From: a bacterium
GTDB lineage: Bacteria > Krumholzibacteriota > Krumholzibacteriia > LZORAL124-64-63
Direction: 5' to 3'
NCBI GenBank assembly: GCA_024223715.1
Contig: JAAEOA010000245.1
Span: forward strand, 1-42,006
Length of the DNA: 42,006 bases
Below are positions 16,053-24,027 of this stretch, piece by piece. The translations under genes and the position numbers were made by a program. Each line of letters begins with the position of its first letter. Positions within the stretch are counted from its first letter, which is position 1. The notes beneath the pieces were generated by a model. That model saw nothing but the letters and a program-made list of their open reading frames with translations, did no database searches and had not been told where the DNA came from.

Positions 16053-17430
16053 TTAGGATCTGTTTGATTTTCCCTATCAGGGAGCCTTCGCTTACGCAGG
16101 TAATTTCCACCTGTGCCAGAGTGCCTGCGGGAAAATCTCCCTCCACCAGAACCGATAGGTAATTGTCCGTGGTAGCGTTTTTAAAACCATCGCGACCACC
16201 ATCAGCTTCAATAACCACTTCCCGAACAGAACCAATAAATTTCTTTTCGAATTCTTCTTTTTTTCTGGCAGCCAACTGGCGCAGAACTTCGCTCCGGTGG
16301 GTGATAACCTGGGGGGAAATTTGTGGTTTCATTTCGGCTGCAGGCGTTCCTGGGCGGGGTGAAAAACGAAAAACATGCAGGTAGCTGAAAGGAAGGTCTT
16401 CAACCATGCGACGGGTTTCTTCAAATTCCTCGTCGGTTTCACCAGGAAATCCGACAATGATGTCTGCGCCAATTCCAAATTCAGGATTTGCTGCCGAAAC
16501 CTGTTTCAAAGCTTCCCAGGCACGATCACTTCCATAAGGCCGTTTCATCCGTTTAAGAACCGTGCTGCTGCCACTTTGAAGACTTATGTGAAGATGAGGT
16601 CTCATGTTTTCATGTTGGCGGTAAAGATCCAGAAGCTCTTCGCTGACTTCATTAGGATGAATGCTGCTCAAACGAATTCGCAGTTGGGGAAAGCGTTGCA
16701 AAATATTTCGAAGAAGATCAACCAATGGCAGGCGTGGCGACAAATCCCGACCGTATCCACCAAGGTGAATGCCAGCCAAAATGGTTTCACTGTAGCCATT
16801 GTCCACTAAGGCTTGCAACTGGAGGAAAATGTCCTCTTGAGTTCGTGACCGGCCTGGTCCCCGGGCTTGCCAGATCAGACAATAGGTGCAGCGAAGATTG
16901 CATCCATCCTGAATTTTTACAAAAGCACGACTGCGTCCAGTGAAAGAATCAATCACTGGTGAATCGAAAACCGGATGCACTTGAAAATCATCGACCGCAA
17001 GTAAAGGATGATCCTGGCCCAGCACCTGGGGTAACCATTGTTCAACGTCGTCTTTATTTGCGTTTCCAATGACAGCATCGATTTCAGAGATATTGGAAAG
17101 AGCTTCAGGTTGGGTTTGTGCATAGCACCCAGCCACCACGACCTTGCTTTCGGGGTGGCGGCGTTTAGCTTGTCTGGCCAGCCTGCGGCATTCCTGATCA
17201 GCTTTGTGAGTGACAGTGCAACTGTTCAGAACATAGACATGAGCTTTTTCTTTCCAGGGCACAACTTCCATAAGAAATCTGGAATTCATTGCTGTTTTCA
17301 GGCCTTCAGTATCGTACTGATTTAAACGACAGCCCAAAGTCCAGAAGGCAACTTTTACAGCAGCAGAACTACTGCTGCCTTTAGGGGCTAACTCGGAAAG
17401 TGGGATTAGTTTTTGCAGTTCTTCACTCAT
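16033..17430 (-). CDS. mtaB: tRNA t6A37 methylthiotransferase MtaB
   Basis: MtaB converts t6A37 to ms2t6A37 in tRNAs that read codons starting with A. It is a radical-SAM enzyme related to MiaB. Cluster cysteines lie in TLGCRLNQYDTEG (Cys34), NSCTVT (Cys71) and AGCYAQ (Cys102), and the SAM cluster in C177-x3-C181-x2-C184. TLGCxxNQYDTE and NSCTVT are MtaB hallmarks. The stretch after the SAM cysteines reads CLIWQARGPGRSR, where family members usually have CIIPWARG; the Pro is missing. The length is 465 residues. The ATG at 17430 has AGGA six bases upstream. The gene follows the rpsA terminator, so it needs its own promoter, which I cannot see clearly, or read-through. Confidence 0.94.
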   Translation of the reverse strand: MSEELQKLIPLSELAPKGSSSSAAVKVAFWTLGCRLNQYDTEGLKTAMNSRFLMEVVPWKEKAHVYVLNSCTVTHKADQECRRLARQAKRRHPESKVVVAGCYAQTQPEALSNISEIDAVIGNANKDDVEQWLPQVLGQDHPLLAVDDFQVHPVFDSPVIDSFTGRSRAFVKIQDGCNLRCTYCLIWQARGPGRSRTQEDIFLQLQALVDNGYSETILAGIHLGGYGRDLSPRLPLVDLLRNILQRFPQLRIRLSSIHPNEVSEELLDLYRQHENMRPHLHISLQSGSSTVLKRMKRPYGSDRAWEALKQVSAANPEFGIGADIIVGFPGETDEEFEETRRMVEDLPFSYLHVFRFSPRPGTPAAEMKPQISPQVITHRSEVLRQLAARKKEEFEKKFIGSVREVVIEADGGRDGFKNATTDNYLSVLVEGDFPAGTLAQVEITCVSEGSLIGKIKQILNENQGE

Positions 17431-17477
17431 GGTATTCCTGATTTTGCCTTCTGCCTGGAATCCTCGATGGTTTAATT

Positions 17478-17511
17478 AAAAAAGGGGACGAGGTCGAAAC
17501 CTCGCCCCCTT
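17478..17511 (-). terminator. Intrinsic terminator after rpsA
   Basis: On the minus strand a 13-bp stem (AAGGGGGCGAGGT pairing with ACCTCGTCCCCTT, one G-U pair) is capped by a TTCG tetraloop and followed by a run of T. It starts 22 bases past the rpsA stop codon. Stem, loop and T-tract are all textbook, so it very probably ends the uvrC-to-rpsA transcript. Confidence 0.93.
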
Positions 17512-17532
17512 ATTCTTACTTGCACTGGATGG

Positions 17533-19620
17533 TTATTCGCCAGCCTCATCCTTGGTTTTTTCTTCTTCTTCAGAAGATTCCACGGTAACTTCCTCAGGAG
17601 CGGCCTCAGGAGCGGCTTCAGGAGCGGCTTCAGGAGCAGCTTCAACTTCAGAAGCGGCTTCGACATCTGCTTCGACATCTGCTTCAGCATAGTCTTCGGC
17701 GCCTTCTTCAGAAGACCCTCCTGCTTCAGCTTCAGCTTTGGCAGCAGCTTCATCAGCAGCAACAACGTCTTCCAGACGAGGGTGTGCTTCGATGAAAGCC
17801 TCCAGTACTTCTTCGCCGTCGTCTTTCAGACGCTCAGCGATGGAAAGAACGATACGACGGTTCTCGGTGTCCATTTTGATCACCTTTACAAGAACCTCTT
17901 CGCCTTCCTTGAGGTAGTACTGAGGTTTGTCCAGCTTGGGAATTCCCAGGTGTCCGAGAGGCACAAAACCTTCCAGTTCGGTACCCATGGAAACAATCAC
18001 GCCATGGTCCAGCATGCGACTGATGGATCCTTCGAGCTCGCGCCCGATGGGGTATTCTTCAGCCAGTCCAGGCCAGGGGTTTTCCTGCATCTGTTTGATA
18101 CCAAGGCTAATGCGACGTTTGTTAGCGTCAATATCCAGAATCTGCACGGTGATTTCATCGCCGCGTTTGAGCAGTTCTTTGGGATGACGCACACGCTTGG
18201 TCCAGCTCATGTCCGAGATGTGAACCAGGCCGTCGATGCCTTCTTCAACTTCCACAAAGGCACCAAAGTCGGTCAGGTTGCGCACCTTGCCGTCGATGGT
18301 TGAGCCAACGGGATAACGTTCGATAAGAGTCAACCAGGGATCGCTCTCGCATTGCTTGAGGCCCAGGCTGATTTTCTCGTTCTGCTTGTCGATTTTAAGC
18401 ACCATAACATCGACTTCGTCGCCAATGTTGACCACTTTGCTCGGGTGCTTGATGTGGCGGGTCCAGCTCATCTCACTGATGTGAATGAGGCCTTCGACAC
18501 CTTTTTCCAGCTCCACAAAGGCGCCGTAGTTGGTGATCGAAACGACGCGTCCACGGACCACACTTTCTTCGGGGTATTTAGCTTCAACATCGTCCCATGG
18601 GTAGTTCTGAAGTTGTTTCAGACCCAGGCTGATGCGTTCGCGTTCTTCCTCGAAGTCCAGAACCTTAACTTCAATTTCCTGTCCGATACCCACAACTTCG
18701 CTCGGGTGCGTGACGCGGCCCCAGCTCAAGTCGGTAATGTGCAGCAGACCGTCGATTCCGCCGAGGTCAACAAAAGCACCGAAGTCGGTGATGTTTTTGA
18801 CCACACCCATGCGGACCTGACCTTTTTCCAATTCGGAAATGAGAGAGCGTTTTTTGTCTTCGCGTTCCAGTTCCAGAACCACACGACGGGAAACAACCAC
18901 GTTCCGGCGACGTTTATTTTTCTTGATGATGCGGCAGTTGATTTCTTCGCCGATCATATCTTCCAGGTTGGGAACCTGGCGCAAGGCAACCTGGCTGCCG
19001 GGCAGGAATGTATCCACGCCCCACAGTTTGACTACCAATCCACCCTTAATACGACGGTCGACTTTACCGGTGACAATATCGCCGGCTTCGTGAGCGACCT
19101 TGATTTTGTCCCAGACTTTAAGGAAGTCAGCGCGTTCCTTGGAAAGGACAACCAGGCCATCCTGATTTTCCAGTTTTTCCAGGAATACATCAAAAGAATC
19201 GCCTTCAGCTACGGCATTGGCACCGAATTCGTTCAGGTCGATTACGCCTTCACTCTTAAAGCCAATATTGAGCAGAACTTCGTTCTCACGGACTTCAATG
19301 ACGGTACCGGGAAGAATTTGGCCTTCCTGGATGTCGGTCAGAGTTTCTTCGTACTGGTTCATCAGAGCCAGCATGTCATCGAAACTCAGATCATCGTCCT
19401 GTCCCTCTTCTTCACGGAAGTCAAGGTTAACGATGGTGTCGGGATCGTAAGATGTGCTCAATTTGGGCGCTGCAGGAGTAGGAATAACTTCGGCGGCCGC
19501 ATAGCGGTCGTCTTTTTCCTCATCGTCAGCGACAATTGGGTTGGTGATTTCCTCAGCAGACGCAGAAGCAGCAGCTTCTCCGTTCAAGTCTTCGGATTCG
19601 GGATTGGGGTTGGTGGTCAT
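17533..19620 (-). CDS. rpsA: Ribosomal protein bS1 (six S1 domains) with acidic tails
   Basis: bS1 binds mRNA on the 30S subunit and helps unfold it for initiation. The start is the ATG at 19620, nine to ten bases after TAGGAGG, giving 695 residues; a TTG 15 codons upstream is not credible. After an acidic extension of about 100 residues come six S1/OB domains. The third to fifth are closely similar (ITDFGAFVDL, ITNYGAFVEL, LTDFGAFVEV, each followed by HI-(T/S)-(D/E)-(L/M)-SW). Domains 1 and 2 are divergent, as usual for ribosome-binding domains. The last 75 residues are a low-complexity Ala/Glu tail encoded by 12-base repeats. The gene follows cmk-plsC, the common cmk-rpsA neighbourhood, and has a candidate promoter of its own. 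Confidence 0.96.
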   Translation of the reverse strand: MTTNPNPESEDLNGEAAASASAEEITNPIVADDEEKDDRYAAAEVIPTPAAPKLSTSYDPDTIVNLDFREEEGQDDDLSFDDMLALMNQYEETLTDIQEGQILPGTVIEVRENEVLLNIGFKSEGVIDLNEFGANAVAEGDSFDVFLEKLENQDGLVVLSKERADFLKVWDKIKVAHEAGDIVTGKVDRRIKGGLVVKLWGVDTFLPGSQVALRQVPNLEDMIGEEINCRIIKKNKRRRNVVVSRRVVLELEREDKKRSLISELEKGQVRMGVVKNITDFGAFVDLGGIDGLLHITDLSWGRVTHPSEVVGIGQEIEVKVLDFEEERERISLGLKQLQNYPWDDVEAKYPEESVVRGRVVSITNYGAFVELEKGVEGLIHISEMSWTRHIKHPSKVVNIGDEVDVMVLKIDKQNEKISLGLKQCESDPWLTLIERYPVGSTIDGKVRNLTDFGAFVEVEEGIDGLVHISDMSWTKRVRHPKELLKRGDEITVQILDIDANKRRISLGIKQMQENPWPGLAEEYPIGRELEGSISRMLDHGVIVSMGTELEGFVPLGHLGIPKLDKPQYYLKEGEEVLVKVIKMDTENRRIVLSIAERLKDDGEEVLEAFIEAHPRLEDVVAADEAAAKAEAEAGGSSEEGAEDYAEADVEADVEAASEVEAAPEAAPEAAPEAAPEEVTVESSEEEEKTKDEAGE
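17594..17641 (-). repeat. Tandem 12-base repeats in the rpsA 3' end
   Basis: Four near-identical 12-base units (TCAGGAGCGGCT on the plus strand, three of them differing by one base at most) run from 17594 to 17641. They encode repeated Ala-Pro-Glu-Ala. Two further 12-base units, TCGACATCTGCT, follow at 17660-17683 and encode Asp-Val-Glu-Ala. All are in frame, so copy-number change would lengthen or shorten the acidic tail without a frameshift. Confidence 0.85.
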
Positions 19621-19644
19621 GAAAGATTGCCTCCTAGTGACATA

Positions 19645-19673
19645 ATTATACACCGGGACCTGCAATGGTCCGG
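19645..19673 (-). promoter_or_regulatory. Candidate rpsA promoter with overlapping inverted repeat
   Basis: A perfect -10 hexamer TATAAT (19645-19650, minus strand) lies 24 bases upstream of the rpsA ATG. The matching -35 region is poor. The spacer and -35 area hold an imperfect inverted repeat, CCGGACC-ATTGCA-GGTCCCGG (19653-19673), which could be an operator. The 139-base gap back to cmk-plsC otherwise shows nothing clear. Confidence 0.4.
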
Positions 19674-19759
19674 CGAGCAGGGAAAGATAGTGGCCGAAAT
19701 GGATACACGCAAGGCCAAGAGGTCGCTTTTATGGCCAAAAAGAAAGGAAAACGAGGAAA

Positions 19760-21235
19760 TTACCGTCCAAAAACCTTTTTTTGTCGGGCTTCAAATTTTT
19801 TAAGCTGTTTTTTGCCGGTATTTATTTCAAATTCAGTTTGCGGATACCGGTCAAAGCTGCGGGCCTGAAGTTCCTCGTACGCAGCCAGACACAACTGGGC
19901 AATGCGGCGGCTGACATTTTTTGGATCACTCGATTCCAGAAGGGCTTCCAGACCGTGCCATCTTATTACCGGTCCATAACTAACTTCCAAAGGGGAAAGA
20001 ATGGATCCCAGGGGGTGTCGGCCATAGCTTCCCCTGATGAAAATGGGAACCATGGGTGCTTTTGTGGCCTGGACAAGAATTCCCAGCCCGTTTCGCACAG
20101 GTCCGGGATGACCAATGGCCCGGCGAGTTCCTTCGGGGAAAATTACCAGGTTATTTCCATCACGCAGCGATTCTGAAGCCACTTCGAAAGCTGAAGCGTC
20201 AAATCCCTTTCGTTTTATTGGAATGCTGTCCACCCATCTAAAAATTGATCCCATGGGCCAAACCTTAAAAAGTTCAGCCTTGGCAAGGGTATTAACCCTG
20301 AACCGTCGAAAAGTGGAACCCACCAAAGGAGGATCCCACAAACTTACATGATTGATGGCAAGAATGCATCCTCTGGGAACAGCTTTGCCTTCGCAGCCCA
20401 CTTCTTTCAGTCCAAAAAACCGACTGACCGCATTCATTATGGAATAGGCAAAACGGTAATTACTGGGCAACTCCCGCAAGCCGGTTTCCAGGTCGGTATC
20501 CAGTTCAAGATCCAAAGCGGGATTAACCAGACATGCCAGAGCACAGGCTTGATTTTGTTCTTCCAGGGTCATGGCGCTGCTGTCGATTACAATGGAATCA
20601 GGGCCAATTGCCAAAGGACTGGTAGCTCTTTCGCTGTCTTTTTTGTCGCGCAATGCCACATCATCGGTTAGTTCCGAACGACTGGCTTGAATTCCTCTTT
20701 GCTGATTCTGTTTGAAACGGCGATCAACCCGGGCTTCAAGACTTGCATGCAGGAAAATTTTTGCTGTTGCCAAGGGAAAGACAACGCTACCGATGTCCCG
20801 GCCCTCCATGACGACGCCCCCACGACGACCAAGGCTCTGTTGTTGTTGCACCATGATTTTTCGAACACCGGGATGCGATGCCACCAAGGACACCATGGCG
20901 TCAATTTCCGGAGTACGAATGGCAGCGGAAACATCTTTTCCTTCCCAGAAAACAGTGCTTTCTGCAGCCCCCGGTTTCAGCTCCAAAATGGAATTTGCAG
21001 CCAATTCAACCAAGGGGCCTTCCTGGCTGCATTCTACCTGAGCTTTCAAGGCGGCCAGGGTCAACGCCCGATACATGGCGCCGGTGTCGATGTAAAGAAG
21101 ATTGAATCGTCGGGCAAGGGCTTTGGCGGTGGTGCTTTTACCGGACCCCGCAGGCCCGTCAATGGCGATTACAGCATCCCGAGGCAGAATTTCATCCTGA
21201 AGGTGTTGCCACGATGCTACATGGAAATTTTTCAT
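19760..21235 (-). CDS. cmk: Fused cytidylate kinase and lysophosphatidate acyltransferase (Cmk-PlsC)
   Basis: This is one uninterrupted 491-residue frame carrying two enzymes. Residues about 20-240 are cytidylate kinase (CMP/dCMP to the diphosphate): P-loop GPAGSGKST (27-35), DTGAMYRA (50-57), EGRDIGSVVF (144-153) and the lid-region DRRFKQ and LRDKKDSER. Residues about 255-465 are a PlsC-type 1-acylglycerol-3-phosphate acyltransferase: the HX4D motif in NHVSLWD (His296, Asp301), and FPEGTR (366-371), then VPIFIRGSYG. A short loop of about 15 residues joins them. Both active sites look intact. Separate cmk, plsC and rpsA genes are neighbours in Firmicutes and others, so fusion of adjacent genes is a natural explanation. 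The ATG at 21235 directly follows the aroF stop codon, so translation is probably coupled. Confidence 0.93.
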   Translation of the reverse strand: MKNFHVASWQHLQDEILPRDAVIAIDGPAGSGKSTTAKALARRFNLLYIDTGAMYRALTLAALKAQVECSQEGPLVELAANSILELKPGAAESTVFWEGKDVSAAIRTPEIDAMVSLVASHPGVRKIMVQQQQSLGRRGGVVMEGRDIGSVVFPLATAKIFLHASLEARVDRRFKQNQQRGIQASRSELTDDVALRDKKDSERATSPLAIGPDSIVIDSSAMTLEEQNQACALACLVNPALDLELDTDLETGLRELPSNYRFAYSIMNAVSRFFGLKEVGCEGKAVPRGCILAINHVSLWDPPLVGSTFRRFRVNTLAKAELFKVWPMGSIFRWVDSIPIKRKGFDASAFEVASESLRDGNNLVIFPEGTRRAIGHPGPVRNGLGILVQATKAPMVPIFIRGSYGRHPLGSILSPLEVSYGPVIRWHGLEALLESSDPKNVSRRIAQLCLAAYEELQARSFDRYPQTEFEINTGKKQLKKFEARQKKVFGR

Positions 21236-22075
21236 CTAAAGTGTTCGTTCCACGGCTATAGCCACAGCCCGGCATTGATCGGCAAGTTGTCGAAACTGTT
21301 CAGGAGTCAGACTTTGGCTGGCATCACTCAGTGCATCGGCGGGTCGCCAGTGAGTTTCGACCAATAAACCATCGGCTCCGGCAGCCACAGCGGCACGAGC
21401 CAGGGCATTGACATATCGGAAATTTCCAGCGGCATGACTTGGATCTACAATAATTGGAAGGTGAGTTTTATCTTTTAATACCGCAACAGCCCCCACGTCC
21501 AGGGTGTTTCGAAGTGATGTTTCGAAAGTACGTATTCCTCGTTCACAAAGAACAACCTGGTCATTTCCTTCGGCCAGAATGTACTCCGCAGCAGCCAACC
21601 ATTCATCTACAGTTGTCATCATTCCACGTTTAAGCAGGATGGGTTTGCGAGTTTGACCCACCTCTTTGAGCAGGGGGTAATTCTGCACACTGCGGCTTCC
21701 AATTTGAAGCATATCAGCCACGGCACTGACTTTTTCCACATCACGCGGGTCCAGCACTTCAGTTACCACCGGCAAACCCGTAATTTTTTTCACCTGGTGC
21801 AGAAGTTCGAGACCTTCTTCTTTAAGACCCTGAAAATCGTAAGGACTGGTTCGTGGTTTCCAGGCACCACCTCGAAGCATGACCCCGCCCGCACTCTTAA
21901 CCGCCTTGGCGGTATCGGAAATCTGTTGAAGACTTTCCACCGCACAAGGGCCACCAATAAGCACAACTTTACTGCCGCCAAAACAGACGTCGTCGTTAAT
22001 TCTTACAAGTGTATCGTTCTGGTTAGGTTGGCGCAGGGCCAGCGTTTTGCTTTTTTGAGGTTGAACGGCGGACAT
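21236..22075 (-). CDS. aroF: 3-deoxy-7-phosphoheptulonate synthase, type I-beta (catalytic domain only)
   Basis: This enzyme condenses phosphoenolpyruvate and erythrose 4-phosphate to DAHP, the first step to aromatic amino acids. The 279 residues cover the TIM barrel only: GGPCAVES (metal-binding Cys), RGGAWKPRTSPYDFQG, IGSRSVQNYPLL, LKRGM, CERGIRTFE, VDPSHAAG and VETHWRP. There is no N-terminal ferredoxin-like regulatory domain and no chorismate mutase domain, so allosteric control by those modules is not expected. KdsA is related, but the RGGAWKPRTSPY and SHAAG motifs favour DAHP synthase. The ATG overlaps the hisC stop by one base (TGATG). Confidence 0.93.
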   Translation of the reverse strand: MSAVQPQKSKTLALRQPNQNDTLVRINDDVCFGGSKVVLIGGPCAVESLQQISDTAKAVKSAGGVMLRGGAWKPRTSPYDFQGLKEEGLELLHQVKKITGLPVVTEVLDPRDVEKVSAVADMLQIGSRSVQNYPLLKEVGQTRKPILLKRGMMTTVDEWLAAAEYILAEGNDQVVLCERGIRTFETSLRNTLDVGAVAVLKDKTHLPIIVDPSHAAGNFRYVNALARAAVAAGADGLLVETHWRPADALSDASQSLTPEQFRQLADQCRAVAIAVERTL

Positions 22076-23187
22076 CAGCTGAGAATCTCCTTAAGAGCCT
22101 GAACGCAGGCCTGGTTTTCTTCCGGCAGGCCCACACTAATGCGCAACGCTCCTTCACCGAGGCCAAAGGCATGCATGGGGCGAACGATGATACCTTTTTG
22201 CAGTAAGTCCTGAGTCAACTTACCTGCATCTCCATCGCAACGCACTAAAATAAAGTTGGTTTGACTGGGAACAATTTCAAAGCCCAACTCAGCCAGTTGA
22301 TTGCACAGCCAGTCCATTTGATCGCGATTTCGCTGGCGACGTCCTTCCACCTCATGCCAATTTTCGATGCAGGCAATAGCCGCGGCCTGGCTAAGCATAT
22401 TCACATTGAAAGGCTCTCGGGTTTTATGTAATTCGCCAATAAGACTTGGGTGCCCCACTCCATAACCTACTCTTAATCCTGCCAGACTGTGGATTTTGCT
22501 GAAGGTTCGAAGCACAACCAGATTGGGATATTCTTTGACCATTGACAAAATCTGAGGATAATCGTCGGCGGTTGTAAATTCGTAATAAGCTTCATCGACA
22601 GCCACAATGACATTTTTTGGAATCCGCTTAATAAAGGCCAAAAATTCACCGTAAGTATTGTATGTGCCGGTAGGGTTGTTTGGATTGCAAACAATAATAA
22701 GCTTGGTGTTTTCATCAACTGCATCGGCCATGGCTTGCAAATCATGCTTGTCGTTTTTATCCAGATTAACAGGCCGGCCACATTCAAAATGCACCCGGGT
22801 GGCAATGGCATAAACGATAAAACTGTGGTGGCTGTAAACAACATTTTCACCTGGTTTGACCAAACCTCTGATCAGCATGTCGATGACTTCATTGCTGCCG
22901 TTGCCAAAAATCAGACTGTCCGGTGTAACATCCAAATGTTGGGCCAGGGATTCGGTCAGATTATAAGCAGCTGCATCTGGGTAACGATTAATCCCCAAAG
23001 CGGCTTTATTGATTGCTTCAAGGACCGCAGGCAAAGGTCCTTCAGGATTTTCATTGCTGGCCAACTTAACGACGGAATCAAGGCCCAGTTCCCTTTTGAC
23101 TTCATCAATGGGTCTACCTGGTGAATAAGGACGAGTGGCCTGAATTCCGGCACGAAAAAGCTGGCTGAAATCTGTCTTCTCGGTCAT
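22075..23187 (-). CDS. hisC: Histidinol-phosphate aminotransferase family protein HisC
   Basis: This is a fold-type I PLP aminotransferase of 370 residues. Motifs include LASNENPEGP near the N terminus, NRYPD, FGNGSNEVI, CNPNNPTGT, AVDEAYYEF and TFSKIHSLAGLRVGYG, which holds the Schiff-base lysine. The annotated reaction is glutamate-dependent formation of histidinol phosphate. No other his genes are here, but DAHP synthase follows with a one-base overlap. In many bacteria such a hisC copy acts on phenylpyruvate or hydroxyphenylpyruvate, so a role in Phe/Tyr synthesis is a reasonable alternative. AGGGGA sits about five bases before the ATG. rluB lies nine bases upstream in the same transcript. 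Confidence 0.93.
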   Translation of the reverse strand: MTEKTDFSQLFRAGIQATRPYSPGRPIDEVKRELGLDSVVKLASNENPEGPLPAVLEAINKAALGINRYPDAAAYNLTESLAQHLDVTPDSLIFGNGSNEVIDMLIRGLVKPGENVVYSHHSFIVYAIATRVHFECGRPVNLDKNDKHDLQAMADAVDENTKLIIVCNPNNPTGTYNTYGEFLAFIKRIPKNVIVAVDEAYYEFTTADDYPQILSMVKEYPNLVVLRTFSKIHSLAGLRVGYGVGHPSLIGELHKTREPFNVNMLSQAAAIACIENWHEVEGRRQRNRDQMDWLCNQLAELGFEIVPSQTNFILVRCDGDAGKLTQDLLQKGIIVRPMHAFGLGEGALRISVGLPEENQACVQALKEILS

Positions 23188-23196
23188 GTGTGTCCC

Positions 23197-24027
23197 CTAC
23201 CGACCTGTCGGTTTGCGCCGACGTGAATGAGATTTTTTCCCGAATTTTCCTGAGTTTTTAACTGACTCCTCAGTTTTCCCAAAAGAGTCGAGCAGTTCCT
23301 TCCGCAAAGATTGTTCTTCATCGTGGCTCAGGCGTCTAAAATCACCTGGCCGCAAAAGTCCCAACTTAACCGGCCCGACAGCTACACGGTGCAGACTGAT
23401 GACCTTAATTCCTAATTTTTTGAACATCCGCCTAATTTGCCGGCGACGCCCTTCCTGCAGTTGCATAATATAATGGCGGGTCGTCTTGTCACTTTCCATT
23501 TCGAGACGACACGGGCGGCATGGTCGCCCATCAATTCGCATCAGACCGTCAGTCAATTGGGGGATTTTGGTAGCAGGCAGATCTGCATTCAGTTGAACCT
23601 CGTATGTTTTCCAAACACCTGATCCTGGTTTGCACAAAGCCTGATTCAAATTCCCGTCATCAGTCCAAAGGAGTAACCCGGTTGACTCAGAGTCAAGCCT
23701 GCCAACTGGAACCATTCGGTCAGCAATATCAGATTGCATGCGATAAGCTTCAAGTGAGGCTTGTCCACCTTGAGATTTTAAGGTTGAAACAACTTCGGCG
23801 GGCTTGTGAAATGCGTAAATTCTAAAGTCCTTGGGCAAAACAACGGGCATACCATCTACGGAAACCTGATCCGACTCCGGATCTACTTTAGTGCTAAGAT
23901 CAACAACTATTTTCCCGGCGATAGACACTTTTCCCTGACGAATTAATTCTTCCGCAGAGCGACGACTGCCATGGCCGCAACGGGCAAGGAAGCGATTCAG
24001 CCGCATAACATTATTCTGGTTGGCCAT
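23197..24027 (-). CDS. rluB: 23S rRNA pseudouridine synthase, RluB/RsuA family
   Basis: The protein makes a site-specific pseudouridine in rRNA. Its N terminus is an S4 RNA-binding domain (RLNRFLARCGHGSRRSAEELI). The catalytic domain contains VGRLDSESTGLLLWT with the catalytic Asp, and EGRRRQIRRMF further on. The rluB position after scpA-scpB and the RRRQIRRMF stretch suit RluB (23S U2605) rather than RsuA. The C terminus is a basic tail (KFGKKSHSRRRKPTGR). I start at the ATG at 24027 (276 residues), which overlaps scpB by 17 bases. A TTG seven codons upstream is possible but less likely. Confidence 0.92.
   Translation of the reverse strand: MANQNNVMRLNRFLARCGHGSRRSAEELIRQGKVSIAGKIVVDLSTKVDPESDQVSVDGMPVVLPKDFRIYAFHKPAEVVSTLKSQGGQASLEAYRMQSDIADRMVPVGRLDSESTGLLLWTDDGNLNQALCKPGSGVWKTYEVQLNADLPATKIPQLTDGLMRIDGRPCRPCRLEMESDKTTRHYIMQLQEGRRRQIRRMFKKLGIKVISLHRVAVGPVKLGLLRPGDFRRLSHDEEQSLRKELLDSFGKTEESVKNSGKFGKKSHSRRRKPTGR

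Noticed and set aside
19621..19665. Longer rpsA start at a TTG at 19665
   Set aside because: It would place the strong TAGGAGG site inside the coding region. The ATG at 19620 fits that site.
18352..19803. A 483-codon open frame on the plus strand opposite rpsA
   Set aside because: It is the antisense of repeated S1 domains. The product has no recognisable family and rpsA is certain, so this is a codon-bias shadow.
19731..19868. Small plus-strand frame starting MAKKKGKRGNYRPK, resembling a basic ribosomal-type peptide
   Set aside because: It is antisense to the Lys-rich end of cmk-plsC and has no homology I recognise. The basic look comes from the A-rich antisense sequence.
20687..21367. A 226-codon plus-strand open frame opposite the cmk domain
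   Set aside because: Antisense shadow. The minus-strand kinase motifs are unambiguous.
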